From the NCBI RefSeq assembly GCF_014635025.1, contig NZ_BMCE01000002.1, positions 372,001 to 436,000 of the forward strand: a stretch of DNA of 64,000 bases, read 5' to 3'. Each line of letters opens with the position of its first letter. The stretch's first letter is position 1. The position numbers and the translations under genes were made by a program. Shown one piece after another: positions 9,041 to 17,317 of the stretch. This stretch comes from Fictibacillus barbaricus. GTDB lineage: Bacteria; Bacillota; Bacilli; Bacillales; Fictibacillaceae. The notes beneath the pieces were generated by a model. It was not told the origin of the DNA, ran no database searches, and was given only the letters and a program-made list of their open reading frames with translations.

Positions 9041-10706
9041 AAATTTCCATTATGATAGGCATGATCATAGGTCTTCTTTTTGTTTTTTCGAATAGGTACT
9101 GGCTTAACGTATCTCTTACATTCGATTTTAAGCTAGACCATTCTTTCATGTTTTCGTTCATACATTTCTCAAGGACTTCACGGACTTTTGTGTTTGCTTC
9201 TTGAAGCAATGCTTCACTTTCACGAACATAAACAAATCCTCTTGAGATTATTTCAGGTCCGGAGATCAATTGATGGGAATCTTTGCTGATCGTAACTACT
9301 ACAACCAATATTCCATCTTGGGATAATAGTTTTCGATCGCGCAGTACGATGTTGCCGATATCACCAACACCTAGTCCATCAACAAGAACATTGCCTGAAG
9401 GTACTTTGCCCGTCTTCTGAGCCTGTCCGTTAACAAACTCAACAACTTCACCTTTATCAATGATAAAGATATTGTCTTTTTCAACGCCAACTTCAATAGC
9501 AAGTTTTTGATGAGCTTTCTGCATTTTATACTCACCATGCACCGGAATAAAGTACTTTGGTCTCATCATGCTAAGCATGAATTTAAGCTCTTCAGCACTT
9601 CCGTGTCCTGATACGTGCACTTTCTTCTGGCCGAATATCACATCTGCACCGGTACGCATGAGTTTGTCGACCATCTTTGCTACTGAAGTTTCATTACCAG
9701 GTATCGGGGTAGCGGCAATAACAACAGTATCTGAAGGTCTGAGAGCGATCTGTTTATGTGATTTTTGTGCCATCCTTGACAGTGCCGCCATCGATTCTCC
9801 CTGGCTGCCTGTTGTAAGAATAACGACTTTTTCATCACTGTAATCGTTTGCTTGATCAATTGAAATAAGAAGATCTTTTTCAATGGTTAAGTACCCTAGC
9901 TGTGATGCGATATCAACGACCTTCACCATACTTCTTCCGTTTACAGCTACTTTTCGGTTTGTTTTCGCAGCTGCATTCATTACCTGCTGTACACGATGTA
10001 CGTTTGAAGCGAATGAAGCGATTATGATACGACCTTTTGCCGTTTGAAAGACGTCTAAAATCTCATGGCCAACCTGTGCTTCAGGACCTGTTGAACCTGG
10101 CCTTTCAGCGTTTGTACTGTCAGATAGCAAGCATAGAACTCCTTCTTCTGCTAACCTTGAAATCTTTCCGAATTCCGTATGCTGTCCGTCGATCGGTGTA
10201 TGATCGATCTTGAAATCACCAGTATTTGCAATAATCCCCTGTGACGTGTGAATTGCAATACCTACAGCATCTGGAATACTATGATTCACATGAAAAAAGC
10301 TTACTTTGGCACTGTTAAAAGAAAGTTTCTGATTCGTTTCAATCATGTTTAGCTCTGTTGAACGTAATAGCCCTGCTTCTTTTAATTTCGCTTCTACTAA
10401 ACCTAAAGTTAAACGAGTTCCAAAAACAGGTACAGGGACTTGTCTTAAAACATAAGGAAGTCCTCCGATATGATCTTCATGGGCATGAGTTAAAAAGATT
10501 CCTGTTACCCGCTCAAGGTTTTCTTTCAGGTAGGTCACATCAGGGATTACAATATCGATCCCAAGCATCTCCTCCTGTGGAAACATCAGTCCGGAGTCCA
10601 TAACAAAAATTTCTTCACCCGTGTCCACTACATACATGTTTTTGCCGATTTCTCCTACTCCGCCCAGGGCAAAAACTTTAATTTTATCTCTATTTTGTTT
10701 TGACAA
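9039..10706 (-). CDS. rnjB: Ribonuclease J2 (RnjB)
   Basis: Metallo-beta-lactamase/beta-CASP ribonuclease of mRNA decay and RNA maturation, 555 residues, the usual RNase J length. The metal-binding motif is intact: H74, H76, D78 and H79 in FLTHAHEDHIGG. The beta-CASP domain and the C-terminal FEKTKRRPMIMPIIMEI ending are present. Assignment to J2 rather than J1 rests on position: the locus next to dapA and tepA is rnjB (ymfA) in B. subtilis. The start is a TTG at 10704-10706 with GGAGG 10 bases upstream. Terminators on both sides make it monocistronic. Confidence 0.93.
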   Translation of the reverse strand: MSKQNRDKIKVFALGGVGEIGKNMYVVDTGEEIFVMDSGLMFPQEEMLGIDIVIPDVTYLKENLERVTGIFLTHAHEDHIGGLPYVLRQVPVPVFGTRLTLGLVEAKLKEAGLLRSTELNMIETNQKLSFNSAKVSFFHVNHSIPDAVGIAIHTSQGIIANTGDFKIDHTPIDGQHTEFGKISRLAEEGVLCLLSDSTNAERPGSTGPEAQVGHEILDVFQTAKGRIIIASFASNVHRVQQVMNAAAKTNRKVAVNGRSMVKVVDIASQLGYLTIEKDLLISIDQANDYSDEKVVILTTGSQGESMAALSRMAQKSHKQIALRPSDTVVIAATPIPGNETSVAKMVDKLMRTGADVIFGQKKVHVSGHGSAEELKFMLSMMRPKYFIPVHGEYKMQKAHQKLAIEVGVEKDNIFIIDKGEVVEFVNGQAQKTGKVPSGNVLVDGLGVGDIGNIVLRDRKLLSQDGILVVVVTISKDSHQLISGPEIISRGFVYVRESEALLQEANTKVREVLEKCMNENMKEWSSLKSNVRDTLSQYLFEKTKRRPMIMPIIMEI

Positions 10707-10766
10707 TGTGTATATTCCTCCTAGGTTGTATGTAAAAAAATAATCCCGATCACGTCACTTACAAAC

Positions 10767-10796
10767 ATTATAACGTATCAGAGGAATACAAAACAA
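10767..10796 (-). promoter_or_regulatory. Probable SigA promoter of rnjB
   Basis: On the minus strand TTGTTT (10791-10796) is followed after 18 bases by a consensus TATAAT (10767-10772). It lies between the dapA terminator and the rnjB start, leaving a leader of about 55 bases. Confidence 0.55.
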
Positions 10797-10821
10797 GACT
10801 GAGCAAACGACATTTCAAAAA

Positions 10822-10850
10822 TAAAAAAGCAAACCGGAGGGCCGGTTTGC
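10822..10850 (-). terminator. Intrinsic terminator after dapA
   Basis: Nine-base-pair stem GCAAACCGG / CCGGTTTGC (10829-10837 with 10842-10850) with a 4-base loop, followed by a run of T on the minus strand. It ends the dpaA-dpaB-asd-dapG-dapA unit. Confidence 0.93.
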
Positions 10851-10851
10851 T

Positions 10852-11733
10852 TTATTTCAACTCGTTTAAGCGCATTGAAAGTGCAGTTCTTTCAGCATGA
10901 TTTAATGGTAATAATGGCAGCCTAACTCCGCCTACATCTAGTCCTTTTAATTGTAAGGCGGTTTTTACAGGTGCTGGACTCGGCGCCTTAAACAGTTCGT
11001 TCATGACAGGAAGAAGTTTTCTATGAAGTTGTGCCGCTTCCTTGTTCTCTCCATTACGGAACGCTTGAATCATCGCTTGCATTTCATTGCCGATAACATG
11101 TGAAGCAACGGATACGATACCAGCACTTCCAACAGCTAATGAAGGAAGTGTCAATCCATCATCACCGCTATATAGCAAAAAGTCATCAGAAGTATTTTCA
11201 ATAATTTCTGCCATCGTGTCTAAATTTCCGCCTGCGTCTTTTAAAGCAACTATATTCGGTATTTCAGCCAATCGAACTACTGTATCAACAGATATAGAAA
11301 CGATCGTTCTGCCCGGAACGTTATATGCCATGATTGGAAGATTAACAGCATCTGCTATCGCTTTATAATGCGCAAAGATACCCTCTTGACTAGGTTTGTT
11401 GTAGTAAGGAGCTACTATCAATAACGCGTCCACACCAGTCTCTTCGGCTCTTTTTGAAAGATCTATAGATGCTTTTGTGTTGTTGCTTCCTGTACCCGCA
11501 ATAACAGGAACCCTTCCATCAACAACCTTTACAACGTGCTTAAACAAGGCAAGCTTTTCTTCAGTTGTTAAAGTTGGCGACTCACCAGTAGTTCCAGCGA
11601 CCACTAAGCTGTCCGTTCCATTATTAATCAGATGGTTCACAAGTTTTGTCGTTCTTGCAAAATCGATATTGCCTTTGCTGTCGAACGGTGTAACCATTGC
11701 GGTACTAATACTTCCAAAATTCATTTCGTTCAC
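10852..11733 (-). CDS. dapA: 4-hydroxy-tetrahydrodipicolinate synthase
   Basis: Condenses pyruvate with aspartate semialdehyde to form 4-hydroxy-tetrahydrodipicolinate, the branch point to diaminopimelate, lysine and dipicolinic acid. It has 293 residues, a (beta/alpha)8 barrel. The Schiff-base lysine is K165 in IVALKDAGG, the catalytic tyrosine is Y137 in AYNVPGRT, and the GTTGES segment lies at 47-52. It is the last gene of the cluster and is followed by a terminator. Its product is the substrate of DpaA/DpaB encoded upstream, so co-transcription fits a shared pathway. Confidence 0.96.
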   Translation of the reverse strand: MNEMNFGSISTAMVTPFDSKGNIDFARTTKLVNHLINNGTDSLVVAGTTGESPTLTTEEKLALFKHVVKVVDGRVPVIAGTGSNNTKASIDLSKRAEETGVDALLIVAPYYNKPSQEGIFAHYKAIADAVNLPIMAYNVPGRTIVSISVDTVVRLAEIPNIVALKDAGGNLDTMAEIIENTSDDFLLYSGDDGLTLPSLAVGSAGIVSVASHVIGNEMQAMIQAFRNGENKEAAQLHRKLLPVMNELFKAPSPAPVKTALQLKGLDVGGVRLPLLPLNHAERTALSMRLNELK

Positions 11734-11736
11734 TCC

Positions 11737-13002
11737 TCAATACTCATTAAACTGCTGCTGAACAATTTCTTGTAAATTTGCAGTTAATCCTTCTTCATTC
11801 AGACGGAACGCAGAATGAAGAGCGTTAACTGATTCTATTAGATCTTCTTTTCTAACGAGTACCCAGATCGTTGTATGAGAGTCAGCTGACTGCAGAATTT
11901 GAATGTTTCTGCTTGAAAGAGATTCTACGATTGCGGCAGTTACACCTGGTGTCCCCGCTATTCCTGCACCGACAGCAGAAACTTTTGCACAGTCCCGATT
12001 CACTTCAGGTTCGTAGCCTAGCTCCTTTAATTTGGCAAGAGCCAACTCGGTCTTATCTTCCATAATCGTATATACTACACCTTTTGGGCTGATATTGATA
12101 AAGTCAACAGAAATCTGTTCCTGTGCCATCGCTTTAAATACTCTCGTATGAAGATCATACTGCCCGTCGTTGGCATATACTTTAATTTGCGTGATATTTG
12201 AAACATGCGCAATACCCGTGATGATCGATTCTTGTACGTCTTTTCCTGCAGGTCCCTTCATTGCAGATGTAACCAATGTTCCAGGAAGATCAGAATAAGT
12301 GGAGCGGATTCTTAAAGGGATTTTTGCCTGCATGGCAATCTCAACTGCACGGGGGTGAATGACTTTAGCCCCTTGGTAAGCCATGTTGCAGATTTCTGCA
12401 TATGTGACCACTGAAAGGGGTCTGGCATCTTTCACAAGTCTTGGGTCTGCGGTCATAACACCTTCTACATCAGTAAAAATGTCAATGAACTCTGCTTCTA
12501 ATGCTGCTCCTAAAGCTGAAGCACTTGTGTCGCTCCCGCCTCTCCCAAGTGTTGCGATGTCTCCAGACTTAGATTGCCCTTGAAAGCCGGCAACTACAAC
12601 TACCTGGTTATTTTGAAGTTCAGACTTGATCCGGTCCACTTTCATATCTATAATCCTTGCGTTTGAAAAGTCATCATTTGTCCGGAATCCCGCTTGGGGT
12701 CCCGTTAAGGCTGCTGCAGAAAGTCCAGAAGCATTTAATAGTCCCGAAAACACAACAGAAGAAATAATTTCTCCACAAGATAATAAAAGGTCTTGTTCGC
12801 GGTTTGATATCTTATTTTTATCACCTAAAAGGCTTAAAAGTGTGTCAGTTGCGTATGGATCGCCAAAACGGCCCATCGCCGAAACTACACAAACCACTTT
12901 ATACCCTTCATCAACCGCTTTTCGAATATGACGGACTGCTTCTAATCGGCCTGTATCTTCTTTTAAGGAAGTCCCCCCAAATTTTTGAACGATAATCTTC
13001 AT
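11737..13002 (-). CDS. dapG: Aspartokinase I, diaminopimelate-sensitive type
   Basis: Phosphorylates aspartate, the first step to diaminopimelate, lysine and dipicolinate. It has 421 residues, slightly longer than B. subtilis DapG (about 404). The kinase domain starts with KFGGTSLKE at 7-15 and has GRGGSDTSA near residue 155. Two ACT regulatory domains fill the C-terminal 130 residues, including VGAGIAGTPGVTAAIVESLS. The residue after them forms a short acidic tail. It lies 3 bases upstream of dapA and 21 downstream of asd, in the order of B. subtilis. DapG identity over LysC or ThrD is by locus. Confidence 0.93.
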   Translation of the reverse strand: MKIIVQKFGGTSLKEDTGRLEAVRHIRKAVDEGYKVVCVVSAMGRFGDPYATDTLLSLLGDKNKISNREQDLLLSCGEIISSVVFSGLLNASGLSAAALTGPQAGFRTNDDFSNARIIDMKVDRIKSELQNNQVVVVAGFQGQSKSGDIATLGRGGSDTSASALGAALEAEFIDIFTDVEGVMTADPRLVKDARPLSVVTYAEICNMAYQGAKVIHPRAVEIAMQAKIPLRIRSTYSDLPGTLVTSAMKGPAGKDVQESIITGIAHVSNITQIKVYANDGQYDLHTRVFKAMAQEQISVDFINISPKGVVYTIMEDKTELALAKLKELGYEPEVNRDCAKVSAVGAGIAGTPGVTAAIVESLSSRNIQILQSADSHTTIWVLVRKEDLIESVNALHSAFRLNEEGLTANLQEIVQQQFNEY

Positions 13003-13023
13003 GAATGCACCTTCTTTATAGAA

Positions 13024-14067
13024 TTAAAGCAGATTTAATTTAATCAAACTCTCTGCGATCTGTACAGAATTATATGCAGCGCCTTTTAACAGATTGTCAG
13101 AAACAACCCACATATGATAAGCATTTTCTCGATCTAAGTCTTTTCGGATTCTTCCTACAAATACGTCGGGCAGTCCTGCAGCTAGTGCTGGCATCGGATA
13201 GATCTGTTCTTCTGGCTGATCTTGCAAGGTTACACCTGGTGCAGATTTTAGGAGTTCTCTAATTTCCTGAACAGAAGGATTGCCGCCTTCGAATTCTGCA
13301 TATAAAGACTCAGAGTGACCCGTTTCAACAGGCAATCTAACACACGTTGCAGCGATCTCTAGGTTTTCTAGGTGCATGATTTTTTTCGTTTCATTCATCA
13401 TTTTTAACTCTTCGAATGTATAGCCGTTTTCTTCAAATTTATCAATTTGAGGTACAGCGTTAAACGCGATTTGATAGTGTTTTTTGTCAGAAGCACAAGG
13501 CATGATCGAGGCCTCAAATGCTTCATCGTTTAAAATAGCTTTTGACTGTTCTTTTAATTCTTCAACAGCTTTGGCTCCTGCTCCTGACACCGCTTGATAG
13601 GTAGACACTATCACTTTTTTAAGTCCATATTTCTCGTGAAGCGGCTGCAGAGCAACCACCATCTGTATCGTTGAACAGTTAGGGTTTGCAATGATTCCAT
13701 TATGATTTAATAGATCCTGCTCATTCACCTCTGGTACAACAAGCGGTACATTCGGATCCATTCTGAACGCACTCGTATTATCTACTACGATCGCACCTCT
13801 TTTTACTGCTTCATGAGCAAGTGCTTTGGATACAGAACCACCTGCAGAAAATAAAGCCAGGTCTACACCTTCAAAAGCTTCAGGTGTTGCTTCTTGAATG
13901 GTATGCGATTCTCCATTAAACGTGATGACCTGTCCTGCAGATCTTTTACTAGCAAGAAGCGACAACTTCTTGATTGGAAAATTTTTTTCACTTAATGTAT
14001 TTAACATTTGCTGACCTACTGCGCCAGTCGCCCCTACTACAGCTACATGAAATGATTTTTGGCTCAT
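13024..14067 (-). CDS. asd: Aspartate-semialdehyde dehydrogenase
   Basis: NADPH-dependent reduction of aspartyl phosphate to aspartate semialdehyde, 347 residues. The Rossmann loop is VGATGAVGQQ at 11-20, and the active-site cysteine is C131 in NPNCSTIQM. The SGAGAKAVEEL segment near residue 165 and the substrate region around HSES are present. It is the third gene of the dpaAB-asd-dapG-dapA cluster, but a 158-base gap separates it from dpaB, so it may also have its own vegetative promoter there, as expected for a gene needed during growth. Confidence 0.96.
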   Translation of the reverse strand: MSQKSFHVAVVGATGAVGQQMLNTLSEKNFPIKKLSLLASKRSAGQVITFNGESHTIQEATPEAFEGVDLALFSAGGSVSKALAHEAVKRGAIVVDNTSAFRMDPNVPLVVPEVNEQDLLNHNGIIANPNCSTIQMVVALQPLHEKYGLKKVIVSTYQAVSGAGAKAVEELKEQSKAILNDEAFEASIMPCASDKKHYQIAFNAVPQIDKFEENGYTFEELKMMNETKKIMHLENLEIAATCVRLPVETGHSESLYAEFEGGNPSVQEIRELLKSAPGVTLQDQPEEQIYPMPALAAGLPDVFVGRIRKDLDRENAYHMWVVSDNLLKGAAYNSVQIAESLIKLNLL

Positions 14068-14121
14068 TCTTTATTAACTCCTTTATTGTTTAAGGTTAGC
14101 TAGCTATAACACTACAACAGA

Positions 14122-14150
14122 AGGAGAAACACAAATTTATGGTTTCTCCT
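14122..14150 (-). promoter_or_regulatory. Hairpin in the dpaB-asd gap
   Basis: Perfect 9-bp inverted repeat AGGAGAAAC / GTTTCTCCT with an 11-base loop, 55 bases before the asd start. No U-run follows on the minus strand, so a leader structure or mRNA end-protecting element is more likely than a terminator. The loop-proximal arm contains an SD-like AGGAG, which the hairpin would hide. Confidence 0.4.
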
Positions 14151-14225
14151 AGTTAATCCATATAATTTATCATATTTTATCATAAACTTTGAGGTTATGA
14201 ACGGATTTTCTTCTGTTGTTTTGTT

Positions 14226-14813
14226 TTATTCTGCTAGCCTAAGCACTGGCTGTAGCTGCTTCCCTTGGAGCGCATGTTCGATCGTTTCAACCAATGTGTC
14301 CATGTGAGCCACTAAAGAGTTTTGTTTTTTCACTGGATCATCTTGGCTGAATGGAATGAAATAAATATTTTTTGTTGCCATCAGGCGCATAATATTAACA
14401 CCATTTAAACCTAATCCGTCATTTGTGGATATGCCAAGTACAACTGGCTTTTGATTCCTAAGTGTTGCTTTTGCACCCATTAATACTGGTGAATCTGTCA
14501 TGGCATTTGCAAACTTGCTGATCGAGTTCCCCGTAAGTGGTGCGATTACCATACAATCCAAGGGTGTTTTCGGTCCGAATGGTTCGGCTTTAACAATAGA
14601 ATCTACAGGTTCGTTACCTGTGATTTCTTTAATTTTTTCTACCCATTCTCCTTCATCACCGAATCTAGTTGCTGTATGCTTGACAGTATGCGTAAAAAAT
14701 GGTGAAACTTTAGCACCTAAATCCACTAATTTTTGAATTTGTGGAAAAACGGCATCATACGTACAATGAGAGCCGGTAAGTCCAAAACCTATATGTTTCC
14801 CTTCAAAATCCAT
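14226..14813 (-). CDS. dpaB: Dipicolinate synthase subunit B (SpoVFB)
   Basis: Flavoprotein-like subunit of dipicolinic acid synthase in the mother cell during sporulation, 195 residues. It has the N-terminal flavoprotein (HFCD) fold with GKHIGFGLTGSHCTYD and the MVIAPLTGNSISKFANAMTD segment typical of this family. It starts 5 bases after the dpaA stop, so the two subunits are made together. The product, dipicolinic acid, loads the spore core with calcium and gives heat resistance. Confidence 0.95.
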   Translation of the reverse strand: MDFEGKHIGFGLTGSHCTYDAVFPQIQKLVDLGAKVSPFFTHTVKHTATRFGDEGEWVEKIKEITGNEPVDSIVKAEPFGPKTPLDCMVIAPLTGNSISKFANAMTDSPVLMGAKATLRNQKPVVLGISTNDGLGLNGVNIMRLMATKNIYFIPFSQDDPVKKQNSLVAHMDTLVETIEHALQGKQLQPVLRLAE

Positions 14814-14818
14814 AATAA

Positions 14819-15712
14819 CTAACCCTCCCGCTTATAAAATTCATTGATCAGAAGCTGCGAAAGTACATTGGCGACAATTTTACCTGCTGTTTTAGGAGCA
14901 ACAATCCCTGGTAATCCAGGAGCAAGCAGTGCTTTAATCCCGCGCTTCTCTGCATACCTAAAATCCGTTCCGCCAGGTTTTGAGGCCAAATCAACAATCA
15001 ATGTATGTGATGGGAACTTAGAGATTACGTCAGCATTGACGATTTGAGTTGGAATGGTATTAATACATACATCAGTCTCATACACTTCATTTTTCAAGTT
15101 ATCTAAATGAAAAGGAATCATTCCCATTTCAGTAATTCTAGCCATATGTTCAGATTTTCTGGCTCCCACTTTTACACGAGCACCCAATGCTTGGAATATT
15201 CGTGCCACACTCATTCCTACACGGCCAAATCCTAGAACCACTGTATTTGATTGATGGATGGTTATATCTGTGTGCTGGATGACCATCATGATCGTGCCTT
15301 CTACAGTAGGAATGCTGTTATAGATCGCAACATCATCTCTTTCAAATAATTTGGTCAGTTTTCTATTGCTGTTTAATGCGATCTCATTTAAATATGAGTT
15401 GCTGATTCCAGAATATACATGACAATGACTTTTAGTCTTTTTTAAATGCTCCTCAGTCAGAATCATTTTACGGTTAGAAAATATGGTATCGATCTCCCCC
15501 TTCAATCCCGTTCCACTTACAGGCAAAATAATGCTGTCTAACTTTGAAAAATCGACTTCATCTATATCCATTTTTGATGCTCCAGTGAAACCATGATCAA
15601 GCTGGTCATAGCCAATAAGTGTAAGTGTTGCATCTAATTCCGTTAATTTCCGAATAACTTCAAGCTGCCTCGCATCGCCGCCAAAAACAGCGATATGCAA
15701 ATCCGTTAACAT
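14819..15712 (-). CDS. dpaA: Dipicolinate synthase subunit A (SpoVFA)
   Basis: NAD(P)-binding subunit of dipicolinate synthase, 297 residues, identical in length to B. subtilis DpaA. The start is placed at the ATG at 15710-15712 (MLTDLHIAVFGGDARQL), because AGGGGAGAAAG lies just upstream and homology begins there; an open frame extends to 15772 but adds 20 unconserved residues. A central Rossmann loop VLGFGRVGMSVAR and the C-terminal LLAPGLPGIVAPKTAGKI are clear. It heads the sporulation cluster. The small gene ymxH that B. subtilis has between mlpA and dpaA is absent here. Confidence 0.95.
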   Translation of the reverse strand: MLTDLHIAVFGGDARQLEVIRKLTELDATLTLIGYDQLDHGFTGASKMDIDEVDFSKLDSIILPVSGTGLKGEIDTIFSNRKMILTEEHLKKTKSHCHVYSGISNSYLNEIALNSNRKLTKLFERDDVAIYNSIPTVEGTIMMVIQHTDITIHQSNTVVLGFGRVGMSVARIFQALGARVKVGARKSEHMARITEMGMIPFHLDNLKNEVYETDVCINTIPTQIVNADVISKFPSHTLIVDLASKPGGTDFRYAEKRGIKALLAPGLPGIVAPKTAGKIVANVLSQLLINEFYKREG

Positions 15713-15771
15713 TCTTTCTCCCCTTTCTCCGTTGTTCCTATCTTGCAGGGGATTGCTATCCACGTTCATCA

Positions 15772-15801
15772 TATTATGAACATCCCGCCTATCTGGTTAC
15801 T
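15772..15801 (-). promoter_or_regulatory. Candidate SigK-type promoter of dpaA
   Basis: The minus strand has CATAATATG, close to the SigK -10 consensus CATANNNTA, about 60 bases before the dpaA start. An AC dinucleotide lies about 17 bases further upstream, as expected for the minimal SigK -35. B. subtilis spoVF is transcribed in the mother cell by SigK. The match is partial. Confidence 0.4.
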
Positions 15802-15952
15802 CGAGGTACCCTTTCACAACGGCATCACGTATAAAAAAGAAAAAAATAAAATGCTGTTTACACGAACGATTCGTTTTTATCAACATCATTATATTCATGA
15901 GCTCTCCCTATGTTTGGGGAATTGAGTAAACCATCCGCCCATTTTTGTAAAA

Positions 15953-15981
15953 TAAAAAAACCCGGAAAAGAATTCCAGGTT
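15953..15981 (-). terminator. Intrinsic terminator after mlpA
   Basis: Stem AACC-GGAA / TTCC-GGTT with one mismatch (15958-15980), flanked by seven or more A on the left and T on the right of the plus strand, so it can act in both directions. It separates mlpA from the sporulation cluster. Confidence 0.8.
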
Positions 15982-15997
15982 TTTTTGTTTTCCTATG

Positions 15998-17239
15998 TTA
16001 TTGAAGTCCTTTTGGGAGCTCCCCTTGCGGACTTACTAATGAAGCAGAACATCCTTCACTAAAGATAGACTGGACCAATTGATCAACATCTTCTTTTGAT
16101 ACGTTATCGATTGATTCTACCATATCATCCAATGTACGGTGGTATCCTAGGATGAGCTCGTGCTTTCCGTTTCGGCTCATTCTACTGTTAGTGCTTTCAA
16201 GACTAAGCATTAGATTACCTTTGATCTGTTCTTTTGAATTCGTAAGTTCTTTGTCTGTGATTCCATTTTCTTTTAGATCATCAACGATATTTAAGATCGT
16301 TTCATACAGTTCATCTAACTGGTGAGGTGCTGTTCCGCCATAGATGGTAAAGATCCCGTTATCCTGAAAAGCGGAATGATATGAAAATACCGAATACGCT
16401 AATCCTCTTTGTTCTCTCACTTCCTGAAACAACCGGCTCGACATGCTTGATCCAAAAATATTATTTAGGATAATCAAGCTGTAGCTTCGCTTATCTTTTA
16501 GTGAAAGTCCAGGAAAACCTAGACATAAGTGAGCTTGTTCTGTTTCTTTCTTACGTGCGAGCTTTTCTGGATGAAACACAGGAGAATGGATTTCTGGCTT
16601 TGTTAGGCTGTTAGTCTTATAATTCCCAAACCACTTCTCAACATTTTGAATAAAAGATTCGTCGATGTTTCCAGCTACTGATATAACCACTTCTTCAGGT
16701 ACATAGTGAGTGTTCATATAATCGCGAAGGGTATTGCCTGTAAATGTGTTGAGCGTTTCTTCGGTTCCTAAGATTGGATATCCGAGTTCATGGTTCTGAA
16801 AACTAGCTCGACTCAGCATATCGTGAACAATATCATCCGGTGTATCTTCATACATCTTAATTTCTTCAAGCACTACGTTTTTTTCTTTTAAGAGCTCACC
16901 TTCATCAAATGTTGAGTTAAAAAACATATCTGCTAAAACTTCAAGCGCATATGGAGCATGTGTATCCAGAACTTTAGCGTAATAACATGTGTATTCCTTC
17001 GATGTAAAAGCATTGACTTGACCGCCTATGCTATCAAAAGATTCAGCGATTTCCCTTGCTGTCCTAGTTTTTGTTCCTTTAAAGAACATATGCTCCAGGA
17101 AGTGAGAGATCCCATTGTTTTTTGTATTTTCAAACCTGGAGCCGGTTCCGATCCATACACCGATCGCTACCGATCGTACTGTTGGGATATTTTCTAAAAC
17201 GACGCGTACGCCGTTTGAACACGTATGTCTATTTATCAA
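15998..17239 (-). CDS. mlpA: M16 family zinc protease MlpA (YmxG)
   Basis: Pitrilysin-type zinc peptidase of 413 residues. The inverted zinc motif HxxEH is intact, H46-FLE-H50 in NGISHFLEHMFFKGT, with the downstream glutamate in the 110-130 region (LEEIKMYEDTPDD). The second, catalytically inactive M16 half follows (about 215-400) with RGLAYSVFSYHSAF. The start is a TTG at 17237-17239 after GGGGG. In B. subtilis MlpA has been tied to regulation of extracellular protease production; the substrate is unknown. It lies 78 bases after ylxY. Confidence 0.9.
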   Translation of the reverse strand: MINRHTCSNGVRVVLENIPTVRSVAIGVWIGTGSRFENTKNNGISHFLEHMFFKGTKTRTAREIAESFDSIGGQVNAFTSKEYTCYYAKVLDTHAPYALEVLADMFFNSTFDEGELLKEKNVVLEEIKMYEDTPDDIVHDMLSRASFQNHELGYPILGTEETLNTFTGNTLRDYMNTHYVPEEVVISVAGNIDESFIQNVEKWFGNYKTNSLTKPEIHSPVFHPEKLARKKETEQAHLCLGFPGLSLKDKRSYSLIILNNIFGSSMSSRLFQEVREQRGLAYSVFSYHSAFQDNGIFTIYGGTAPHQLDELYETILNIVDDLKENGITDKELTNSKEQIKGNLMLSLESTNSRMSRNGKHELILGYHRTLDDMVESIDNVSKEDVDQLVQSIFSEGCSASLVSPQGELPKGLQ

Positions 17240-17317
17240 ACTTGTTTCCCCCTAGCTGTCAGTTGTTCCACAATAATCATAGGAACAATATACCATTATC
17301 ACAACTCGTACACAACT

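Noticed and set aside
15743-15925. Plus-strand frame of 60 codons between mlpA and dpaA
   Set aside because: No SD, no recognisable family, and it overlaps the likely dpaA promoter.
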